A stretch of 64,000 bases of DNA from Pyrenopolyporus hunteri (taxonomy: Eukaryota; Ascomycota; Sordariomycetes; Xylariales; Hypoxylaceae). Position numbers and translations under genes: made by a program. This document shows, piece after piece, positions 36,803 to 47,220 of the stretch. Location of the stretch: NCBI GenBank assembly GCA_902806595.1, contig CADCXC010000005.1, positions 1,488,001-1,552,000 of the forward strand, read 5' to 3'. Position 1 is the first letter of the stretch, and every line of letters begins with the position of its first letter. The notes beneath the pieces were generated by a model, which was given only the letters and a program-made list of their open reading frames with translations, searched no databases and was not told the origin of the DNA.

Positions 36803-37740
36803 CCTATGTATGGCATGTAGTGTATGGATTGTAGCCGGCCAAAAGAAGGAGGTCCGGAGCGCGAGGATGCGCCATACGAAAAGCAGGCATGTGGGAAACG
36901 ACGGCGACGTGTGCACGACGACGCTTCGCCGGGCAGCATGTGAGGTGATTCGCCGACCACTCACCACGTATGCGGAGCCCACACCTTGGTATCGTCATCT
37001 GTTAGTAACTATCTCCTGTGCTCTACGATCCTTACAGGTGTGTAGGGGGTTTCTCGAAGCGAAGCGAGGCGAGGCTAGCCAGGTTATGTCTTCTTCATTT
37101 CTTCGAAGTTGTGGTTGGTTTAAAGATGTTGAAGATTAGGTTCGGCGATGTGGTGCTGAGATGAAGAATCGACAACTTATAGCGAAGCGCATTGGCCACA
37201 TTGTACCCCACGGGCCTCCATTAGTCCACTGTTTCCTGACAATCAGTTGACTCTCCCGGCTGTGAAGAGGCGCTAGAGGGCTGCTAAACGATGGGAAGCT
37301 ACCGGATTTACAGGTACCACCTACCTACCTTACATACCTAGGTACCTTGTAATGTACGTACAATACCCTACCTTGCCTAGCAGCCCCAGTACCTACACGT
37401 GGGTATGTTCGGTTGCTAAACTGGGCTCTTAGGTGCCCGTTACCTTAAAAGGACCGTTGTCCGCAGGTGGGTTCGCAGCTTACTAGGAACATACTGCAGC
37501 ATCGAAGCCATAGTTTGGAAGAGAATGGAACTGTTTCTTACTTTGAGAAGTTCAGGTTCGCTTAATTATACGATCGGTATGGTTCATCTATAGTTCCCTA
37601 CATTATTATGTGTTCTCTTCAATAGTCAACCCCCCGCTCATGCACCAGTTTCTGTATTCTGCTAATAGATACGACACCTACACAGCGGCATACGTTATCT
37701 ACTATTGTGTGTCAGGGCATGGCAATAAAACGCCGTGATG

Positions 37741-37780
37741 TTGTATACCTATCTACCTACCTACCTTACCTACCTAGGTA
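37741..37780. repeat. ctac / TACCTAGGTA cluster
   Basis: Repeated ctac words lead into tacctaggta. A second such cluster lies at 37311-37346. Confidence 0.7.
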
Positions 37781-39813
37781 TAATACGTACGAGTACAGAT
37801 TAAGGACAACGCTGTCGCCCTGTGTAGGTACCTAATGCACAACAGTGCCGATGTGTGTGTGTAGTAGTTAGAATACGGATGAAATCCGGTACCAATGAAA
37901 TAGAAAGTTGAGGCATGTAAGACTGCAGAGTATGATGGCTATTCCCTTCATGACGGCACTAAGCATACGTATCTTTCGCGTGCATCCAAGGAGCCGGATT
38001 AGGTCAGCCCTACGTAGGATCTAGAGTGATTTGGATATTCATTGGGAGTCGGCCTCAGCCTGTTAAGGTTGATTGGGAAAGACTACCTCATGTTGGCTTC
38101 ATTCAAGCAACCCTCCACCAATTAGGTCCATATCCTAATGAGAGAAGGCATTGGCCCGCCACCACGCCAAGAATCTTCATCTCATTATATCTCCCGTCTC
38201 GTAGTTCGAACCTATCAAAGCTTGGCTTAAACGCATATGATTATCCCATCGATAGTAAGAGGTTTGTAGATTCTTTGCATGACACCCCTGAGGATAAGAA
38301 GGTGGCAAGGTAGTAGCGAAGAAGTGGAAGGAAAGGGGCCAAGCGTGCAATGATGACGGGCAGTCGGGAAATAATACGCTTCAACAAATGAGACACGCGG
38401 AAAGGCATTTGTTCACGCGTGATAAGGTTTCGGCCCAGGGCGAATAATATGGCAAGCCCTCCAATCTATAACTTGGGCAATATGTTAGCTGAAGGTACGC
38501 TATAGCAATCACAATGAGCGCCATGGTAACCAATAGGAAGAGACAACTTGACTGTCCCATTTCTGTCCCCCAACTACGATTTCATCGGCGTCTACTCTCA
38601 GAAAAATTGAAAGCAAGAAGAATGTTTCGGTTGTAAGAAAAGATCGGGCATACTATCTAAGTGATAATAATCTGCTTGTATCGTGCCTGGGTATCATTAC
38701 TTCTTTCTGGTACCTACCTAGGTACTTATATTATACGAATACATACGGATTACATGTAGTAAACATCCTCCTACATGGTAGGCATTCGCGCCATCACCAC
38801 CGTAAAGGGGTAAAACGCTAGAACACAAGTTAGCATTACCTAGGTGTGCACCTAAATTAGGACCTATAGGCATAGCGATAACCTAAATAGTATATTACGC
38901 TTCCGAGTTGAATATTCCACACCATTAAACTCTCAGCTCACGTAGCGCACCAAGGTATCATAGGTCGGCTTTTCTAGAACTAATATATTATTGTGGTAGT
39001 GAATACCTATTTTAAGGGAGCTGAGGCCTACTGGCCGTTATGTAATCTACGAATTGAGATTTAGGGGGTAGATACCTATTGTTCGTTGGGTCCACAAATT
39101 CCACAAATCTCGCAAATCGAAGAACATCCTGCCTTCTGCCACGGATCTGGGACAAGGCACTGGAGTTCTAGAAGTCTATTAATAACCAACATCCGCTTCA
39201 CAATACTGCGGCATTAATAATCTTCAACCTCGTCGAGAAGACTTATCACATCTAGAAGGGGGGGTAACCCAACATAGGATGAAGGGAGCCTTCAAGTACG
39301 CCTTGGTTTCTAGGACGTCCTCGACGTTAAGACCTGGCCTTGGTTGTTGATGTAACCCGTAAGCTGAGCTTTATAATACCTTATGTGTGTGTGTTAACTA
39401 AGTTCCAGGCTGAGCACGCACTGGCCCAGCGGGATCTAAAAGATGCTAACCCGATAAAGCGGCTGTGGCACGTTAAGCTCATCGACCCCTAACAGAATCG
39501 GCTCATCTCAGTCGACGACGAAGGATGACGGTGGGTCTTTTAAGAATCCAATGCCACGGAAGGGTAGGATTGATCGGAAAACTTGAGTATGGTTCAATGA
39601 AATCAACGCCTACGGCCAGGGATCTATTGTTCGTGGAGTGCGAGAATTCGTCTGCCTGACGGGATCAATAATTCATATAACTAATGAATAAGATGTGAAG
39701 ATGACAGAGACGCGGGCTTGAACACCGTGTACTCCCATTTTTATTTGTGATACCCTCCTTTAGGTCTATGTCGGGAATCAGCGTTCAAATCGGCTCACGA
39801 AGTTCGCTTGGAT

Positions 39814-41810
39814 ATGATGGCCGAAACGGCCCCGATCGCCCAGCGCCAGCGCCAGCGCAAATTCCACCGCAGGTCAAGGAATGGCTGTTCTACATGCAAG
39901 GCAAAACATATCCGGTGTGACGAGAGGAAGCCGCTCTGGTAGGTTCCCGAAATGCAACTTCGTTAATCAGCCGGGGGGTGTGTCACGTACGGGTATACGA
40001 AGTATGCTGCTGCGAACTACGCAAGCGATTGGTGCCCGACGCCAGTTGACGAACGCTTCTCCGCGCCCATTACCCGCAGGCTGCTTCCTGTGTGCCTAGT
40101 CGATTCGCCCTGCTGTCTGTCCAGATTCGTCTTCGTACCATCACATTGATGGTGAATACATCCGAGGCTCTTTTCAGTGTGGCTGACTGTGCCGTAGCAC
40201 CTACTGTCTTCGACATGGTGGGGACTGTGGTTATCCGGACGGAGATGCTGGATCCACTACTACGGAGGCCGGGCGTGGATCCGTGTCTAGAACTGGGTCG
40301 AGAGAGCCTCACGAATCTACCGAACCTTGTCTAAACCCGGCAGACACATCTCCCAAAGATCCATTCCTAGGAACCTCATACGATGTGCCCCATAGATCAC
40401 GGTCGCTGTTCCAACTCTGTAAGTGATGCACATGGATCGTAGCCGGCGACGGGACTTGGGCGGAGACTGACTAGCTGCCCGTGACCAGTCGCAAATACGA
40501 GGGTATTGTACACAACACGTGTCGAAAGAAATGCCGATTCTTTCATGTGAGTAAAAGATCTCGAACGCGCCCACGGGGTAGATCTTGATGCTCGAGAGGC
40601 TTAGGCTAACTTACATGTGATTAGCGTACGAAGAGCCTTGTTACATCCCGGATTCCTCCATGCGGCGCTGCTAATAACAGCCCTCCATTGGGCTTGGTCG
40701 ACGGGCGATGTCGAGCATTTCAGAGTCCCGTACCTATATCACAAGCTACAGGCGATACGATTCGTCACGGATCAGCTAAGGAACCCGGATGCTGTCGTTC
40801 ATGATGGGACAATCGCAGCTGTCTCGAGCCTCGCGCTCGTTGAGGTCCGTGCCATTCAAGGGAGAGGGATCAGACTCTTAGCTCTGCCCACTAACGATTG
40901 CTAGAACGCCTTGGGATCCATCGATGCCGTGTCGTCTCATTTACGAGGGCTTGCGAAAATCAAGGAGCTGCAAGGCGAAGACCGACGCCCCAGGGAGATG
41001 GGCTTGCTCCAGCGGATGATCCTAATGTATGTGATATCCAGGCTCATCCTTGCGTGACGTACTTCTCTCGTCTGGCCAAGGCTAATATCCCCTCGTAGGG
41101 CAGCAAGAAGCGTTTCTAGTCGCCCCGTTTTGGACATCCTCGATATTAGTCGGACGGACTCGGTACACCAATCCGTGATAATATCACTGCTCCGAGTTGC
41201 ACTTCGGCCAATTTATAGCCTGCGTTTATTAGGCAACTCATACGATTCAAATGAGCCCCTCTCTGAAATCCTAGCAAGAAAGGCACCGCGCCCTCGAACA
41301 AATGGCGGCAACGTTCCAGCGGCCCTCGGATCGGTCGACAGTAGCAGATCGGGCTTCATAGCCTGCTACTTCTACCTCTACGTGATCATGCGTGAAGGCA
41401 CGGTCGATTCATTCATACTCAACTGGTTCATCGAGCAATTGCTGGTCGACGTCTGTCGCACCGAGGTGCCAATGCAGGAAGGCCAATATAGGCAGTCACT
41501 CTGGTTCTGGTCCGTCATGTTCGGTGCATGTGCCACCATGGCGGCTAAGGCTGGTGACGAGCTCGAGAGGAGCCAAATGAAGATATTTAGAGATGTGTAC
41601 TTGGATAAGATCAAACTGGTGAGCCGTATACTGCGTTTAAGGAATTGGGAAGCCGCTAAGTCGGTCTTGAGGCTATTCGCTTGGGAGGATGAGTTCGACG
41701 GAGAGATGGAACTGAAGGCAATATGGGAAGAAGCGGTCTGGCACGACGGCGGGGCGCGCTCAAAGCGATACGGTGCAGAGAACGCCGATTATGAGAATAG
41801 TGCTAGTTAA
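39814..41810 (+). CDS. Zn2Cys6 transcription regulator, 485 aa, six exons
   Basis: Exons are 39814-39938, 40198-40418, 40489-40546, 40625-40844, 40905-41026 and 41099-41810; all junctions are GT...AG and all phases agree. The first intron (259 bases) cuts the codon of the fourth cluster Cys. Once joined, the cluster is perfect: Cys25-x2-Cys28-x6-Cys35-x6-Cys42-x2-Cys45-x6-Cys52. A Ser/Thr-rich linker follows. The C-terminal part has the alpha-helical middle-homology type sequence HPGFLHAALLITALHWAWST, YLYHKLQAIRFVTDQL, GTIAAVSSLALVE and SSHLRGLAKIKEL, typical of fungal Zn2Cys6 regulators. It is a nuclear DNA-binding regulator, probably binding CGG half-sites; targets are unknown. The coding frames look fragmented by eye because the exons are short, but I found no break. 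Confidence 0.87.
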
Positions 41811-43030
41811 CATGGCTGGTAAATCGGCGAAGAGGCTGGCCTGCTTGTACAAAACGTGTAGCATGACTACCTGGGCAGAGAGTACTGATAATGTTATTGT
41901 ACTGTATATAGCGTCGTCCCTGGACCGGGGTCAATATATGTTAATACCCCCTTTTACAAGGCCTCATATCTCGCGACGCATAACTCCAAGCAATCCGTCA
42001 CTCTGGCTGTAAAATCATGCCGAGGCAAGATTGAAGCCATCGCAGCTGCAGCTGCCGTGAATAGATAGCAGGTAGAGAACCAGCCAGTCAGCGGCGGAAT
42101 AGATAACGCGGACTGTTCCAGTCTGGCCGCGTTTTCTCATACGAGAATTCGGTACTACGGCGTCTTCTCACTCCTTTCCGCCGCAGATAACCATCGCCAA
42201 CGCCAATTGCTGAACAATACTACATGGTGAGAGTGCAGAGGCGGCAGAGGAAAATATTCTACCTTTTAGTTCGGGTGATGCGGATAGAGGTTGCGGATGG
42301 AAATTTGTCAGGGGCTGATCGACTAGGACCAGCAAAGCAGACAGCAAATCAATCAGTCAAGGGATGGTTCGAGAGGCGTCAATTGTCATACATGACAAAA
42401 GTCAGGGCAACCATTTGGAGCCAATTATTGAAGCACCTGGATAGTGGTTTGATACTAGACAAAACACCATTCGTAGCCTTGTCTCGCTCACCGACTATTC
42501 GATGGTGATAGCTCAATTCGAGAGAGGGGAAAAATTCGAAATTGAGCCAGAACAGAGCAGAGCAGAACAGAACGGACCCTTGGTTCTCGGCTTAATTTGT
42601 TCCTGGTTGATTGAATTTTTTTTTTTCCTAGTGTTCGCCGAGAAATCCGATAGAAAGCTAGCTGATGCAAATGAATTGCGATGCTTGCCGTGTTGGCATT
42701 ATGAGGGTTTTATGAGGAAAGGAAGAATATCAGACAATTTCCCGCGGGTCGCGCAAAACTAGTGGAATAGCGCTGCACGGGACCGCATAGAATCGCATAT
42801 TAGTGCCAGTCGCGCGATGCATTGATGTGCTGGCCGCCCGCAGCAGTCGGGCGAACCCCTCGTCAGACGTCGTCACGGTGCATGAAGGCGGGTTCAATAG
42901 GCTGTCGACAACTCTCAGGGTCCCCCACTTCGTCTGCTTCGTTACGGGCCGAGCTTCTGCGGGCCTATAGCAGGTGCAGTTACAGGAGGGCCAGCGCAGT
43001 TTTCAGTGGACATGGCTGCTTGCATGGGAA

Positions 43031-43082
43031 GATTTCTGCAGATTTTTGCAGATTCTTGCAGAGTTTTGCAGAGTTTTGCAGA
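43031..43082. repeat. Five tandem 10-base units (GATTTTTGCA type)
   Basis: Units gatttctgca, gatttttgca, gattcttgca, gagttttgca and gagttttgca follow without gaps, then a partial ga. The period is one helical turn, which would put each gca on the same DNA face. Confidence 0.85.
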
Positions 43083-43152
43083 GGACAGGATGAACAGATG
43101 AACAGGGAGGGGTAGAGGGGAAATTGTTAGGTAGCAGCCGCAGCGGTGATTT

Positions 43153-43196
43153 GCCAGTGGACAGCCAGTAGACGGCCAGTAGGCGGCCAGTAGCTG
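43153..43196. repeat. Four tandem 11-base units (GCCAGTAGRCG type)
   Basis: Units gccagtggaca, gccagtagacg, gccagtaggcg and gccagtagctg follow without gaps. Further scattered gccagt / ggccag words continue to about 43275. Confidence 0.85.
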
Positions 43197-43952
43197 GCCC
43201 GGCTGGCTAGTCGCTGACCACTGTCTGGCCACTAATAAGCAGTAATAAGCCAGTGACAGGCCAGTTACCAGGCCGTCGGCCCGTGAACGACCCATAGCGC
43301 CCGCCCTGGCCCAATCAGCGTCGAGCCTTTGGGCCCTTCCCTGCTTATTCGGAAGCGGGGTCGTCCACAAATCTTGCGCTCCCTTGAATTTCCTTCCTTG
43401 CTTTTTCTGCTTTTTTCTGATTTCTAACGCGGCGCCAATTCCCATCATGGTAGGCCACGACGGCCGGCGACAGCCAACGGCGTCGATGAAGCACGACACC
43501 CTGGCATCGTGTCATCCTTCCGCGTCGTGTGCGTTGGCCAACCCCGTCCATGATTCTTGCCTATGGCACACAATAAAACCCGAATGTCCCCTCTCTCTGC
43601 CCAACATCCATTCTTCACCTCTATTTCCAAGCCCAAAGCCCTGACGTTTCTGCCCAACCGAGACCCATTATCACCACTCTCATCAACCCGTGGCTTATTT
43701 TTTGTCGTTATACCCAAGACAATTTTCCCACTCCTCCCCCCACACAGAGGACACTCGTCAGTACCCCATCAGGCCGTGGTTTATCATCTCCTGGATCGCC
43801 GCTGTATCACCGCCGTTTTGTCGACAGAAAGCTGTACCCAGTTCAGTTGAGAACCCAGTCTCACTGCTGCTCCGTGTCCCAGTGTTTTGCCACAGGATTC
43901 AAAGGGATCGTCCGGAGAGCCTACTACTCGTTTCCAATCCCACAAGGACTCA

Positions 43953-46900
43953 ATGACAGCCATGGTTGCTTCCCGCCAGGACAACATGTCAGGCTTCAAC
44001 TCATCTCTAGATATGGATGACGTCCACACTCCTGCGAGGTATATTGCATTGTTTTTTCATTTCTGTTACCGGAGTCTTGGGGTTTGCTTTTTCTTTCGTT
44101 GGGTTTATATATAGAATCCTGTTGTTCGAAAGTCATGTATATGCGTTTTTTGTTTCGTTTTCTATGTCGCAAGTGCTTTTGATACGTGCTCTGCCAGGAT
44201 ATGCTTCCGGACAACCCATTCCCAGGACAGGACAGGACAAGACAGGACAAACCGGATCAGGACCCTCAAGGAAATGGAGCCGAATGGACACCCGGAGGAC
44301 AAGCTTCCCAGGACTCAACCCGAGGACTCTTTTTTTCTGAGGCTCCTTGCGAGCAGCAGAGGCGAAAGCCTCTGCTTGACCCCAGCCACGTCTCTCAGAT
44401 GGATGAACAGAAATTATTCAGAGATCAGCTCTCAACATTACTCAGCAGTAAGTATCACCCGCGAAGACTACGTGACAACAAACAGGCCCAGGATAGATTC
44501 TCTCCAGGTTACCAGTGAAAGTTTTGCATTATTACCAAGCCGGAAAAAAACAGTTCCTTGGACCCCTATGATGGATTGATCGTCGAGCTTTTTACGGATG
44601 TTCCCTGAGGTGGTTTTATCGCGGACCTATGGATTTCTTTTCTACATCGTGTGCTTCACTGTCGGACTACAACAAACCCTCCCCGGTTTCCCCGCAAGTG
44701 GGTGGCTTCCCTCGTTTCTGCTGTCTTGCTTGGCATATTCAGTAGTAGTGTAGGGTGACACTTGATACTTGTATATCTCCAGGAATTCAGGCTTATATCT
44801 CGTGCATCCGCTCAGGAAGAACGACAATACTATCGGCTCGTGTGAACATCAGCTATCCCCACGGAGCTTTCTTTTTCTGGATCCCCTTCCTATGGAACAG
44901 TTAGTTGCGTTGCCGATTTCCTGGGTCCCCCTTGAGGTACATCTAGCCAATCCCCTTCAGAGGACTTGCCAAGTCAACCCCCCCTCCCTGGTTCGCGCAC
45001 CTCGTCGTGTTCCTATTTGCAGTACGTATGCCATTGTATGCCGACTTGATCGGCTTCATACTTGACTGACCGCGGGTATTGTCGACTAACATAAACTCTC
45101 TGTGCTCTGATAGACTTCGATCTGGTGTCCCTTGGTTTTCCTATCTAACTGGATTTCCTTTGCTATCTTTCTGCTCTTGATTTTTTTCCATCTTATTTTC
45201 CAGGCCGCCATGCGTTCACACTCCGGATCAAATCTACGGGATTTCATTTTCTCTATGGTGTACCTTTCTATGAATACTGCTTCAGATTCTTAATATTGCA
45301 TAGGACACCTCAGTTTTGGTCTGTACTCGATGCCCTTCGCCCCTATACATCACACAACGTGTTTGTAACTAACCATGTTGCGATAACAGGAACAAAGTTG
45401 TGCCATGCTGACGGTATTTCATTTGTACTTGGTTTTTTGGGTGCAACTTCGTGATTTTACCACCGGCTAGTGGAATACAGAACACTAACCTCGACCTCAG
45501 TGACTATAGCTCTTTTTCTCAAGGAAATATGCTTGCCAATTCCAACGGATCTTTTCTTTATTCTCAGACGGGACATGCAGACCTCCATGGTTCAGTATGG
45601 GATACAGCAGCTGAAGGAACACAGAACTTCAATGGGGAAGAAGATTTCCATTTTCCATATGGCCAAGTTACCCCAAGACAGGACCAAAATGAAGCCGTGG
45701 AAGAAATGTCCAACAAATGGATTGCTGCGGACCAGACCCAAGCTCCAGTCTCGGAGCCCATGCGACGAATCAGCTCGCGAGGCTCCGCTGGAAGCCACAA
45801 GAACAGAACCATCAAAGCCCCCGCGCAAAAGAGCCGGCCGAGGCTTTCACAAGTCTCGCACATGTCGAGCTATGACATGACAGGTAACCCCCAGATGGAT
45901 GCGTATCTCCTCCAGGATTCAGATGATCATTCAGTATCCTCTCAAATGTTCTACCCAACACTTCCCATGAGCGTAAGCCTGTCCGCGGATGGTCTTCCAT
46001 ACTCCCCTGCCGTGCTCACGTCGGGAATGACGCAGCAGCACATCGACCCGACCCAGATGCAATTGAACTTTGAGGCTGGCCTCGCTGGAAACTCACCCGC
46101 TGCTACTACCTGGAGCTCCCTTAGTCCCGTTGAGTCCCGGATTTCAACCCCTGGCCCTGCTGAGGATGCATGGTCCGTCCCCATGGACGCGTCTCCCACG
46201 CGAACTAATGATTCCTCGCCAATTATGGATGGCATCTCGCCAAGGTATGTTTTGACAACACGCTACGATATTCGGGCATGCTCTGACGTAGAGAACGCCA
46301 TCAGCCTCGATCGCCAGATGGGTTTGATGACTACAGAGGATTCCAACGGAGTTCTGGTGGATGATATGTTTGCCTTACCTCCTTCCTTCACTCGCCGGTC
46401 CAGCGGCGATGGTGAGTCTTCCGCCCGGGATCATCCATTGTACAAGAACGCCTACCCACAGGCCGACGGACTCTTCCACTGCCCATTTGAAGGCCAGTCC
46501 AGCTGCAACCACAAGCCCGAGAAGCTCAAGTGCAACTATGAGTTAGTATACCCAACGCCCCAGTCATGTTTCCAGCTCTAACAGAAGCGCAGCAAATTTG
46601 TTGACTCTCACTTGAAACCCTACCGATGCAAGATTGAGTCTTGCGAGAATGCCCGATTCTCCTCGACCGCTTGTCTCCTCCGACATGAGCGTGAGGCCCA
46701 CGCTATGCATGGCCATGGCGACAAGCCCTACCTATGCACCTATCATGGATGTGACCGTGCCTCTCCCGGAAATGGATTCCCTCGCCAGTGGAACCTGAAG
46801 GACCATATGAGACGCGTTCACAATGACAATGGGAATTCACTCAATGCCGTCAGTGGATCTCCTCCGTCCGGACATGCATCTTCCGCACAATCGGCCAAGG

Positions 46901-47220
46901 GCCGGAAGCGAAAGAGCAAGGATTCCGTAGACAGCACCAGCAGCCGCAAGCATGCTTCAAGGTTTGCCCAAGCAGCGGAGGCAGCTATGAGAGCTGCCGA
47001 ACAACCCATGGTAGATGAGTGGTACCAGCACCACAAGGCCCTGCAGACGTATCTACAGGAATTCAACGTCCCGAATGCTTTTGATTATCTACAGCACATC
47101 GCTGAAGCTAGGGATCACCTAGCAGCCATGGGGAAGATCTCCCAGAAGCTGCTTTCTTCCAACAAAGGGTCCACCACTCAGGAGTCCTACAGACGGACTC
47201 ACGGACAACACTCTCGCTGA
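43953..47220 (+). CDS. C2H2 zinc-finger transcription regulator (5' exon chain unresolved)
   Basis: Firm exons are 45471-46244, 46305-46541 and 46593-47220. Introns are 60 and 51 bases and frames agree; the second intron lies inside the first finger (KLKCNY joined to DKFVDSHLKPYRC). Three fingers follow one another: FHCPFEGQSSC...CNYDKFVDSH, then YRCKIESCENARFSSTACLLRHEREAH, then YLCTYHGCDR...RQWNLKDHMRRVH. Then come a nuclear-signal-like GRKRKSK and a helical C-terminus. The N-terminal half is Ser/Pro/Gln-rich. Upstream, exons 43953-44038 (start MTAMVASRQDNMSG, GTATAT donor) and 44198-44447 (reading EQQRRKPLLDPSHVSQMDEQ) look coding, but their phases do not agree with each other or with the 45471 exon. 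A start at the ATG at 45529 on a shorter transcript is also possible. It is a nuclear regulator; targets are unknown. Confidence 0.8.
44448..45470 (+). other. Long intron or internal promoter/leader of the C2H2 gene
   Basis: This is about 1 kb of T- and CT-rich sequence between a coding-like exon with a GTAAGT donor (44448) and the main exon (acceptor CTAG at 45470). It is far longer than other introns here (46-262 bases). Several good acceptor-like tracts occur inside, for example tttttttccatcttattttccag ending near 45204, so small exons or a second transcription start are possible. Confidence 0.45.

Larger units (their letters stand above)
35414..39813. other. Long intergenic region, 4.4 kb
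   Basis: This is the largest gap in the island and separates two divergent genes. Many open frames of 60-165 codons exist, but none begins, splices or reads like a protein. It contains a TG/TATG microsatellite near 36720-36800 and TACCTAGG-type clusters at 37311-37346, 37741-37780 and 38710-38727. Long 5' leaders, regulatory DNA or non-coding transcripts are possible. Confidence 0.5.
41811..43952. other. Intergenic, 2.1 kb, upstream of C2H2 gene
   Basis: The right half (43000-43950) is probably the promoter and long leader of the C2H2 regulator. It contains two neat tandem repeats (next entries), CT-rich runs, and many short open frames without protein character. Confidence 0.5.

Noticed and set aside
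39901..40625. First impression that the 485-residue regulator was broken by stops and frame changes
   Set aside because: A six-exon model with normal splice sites gives a perfect zinc cluster and unbroken frame.
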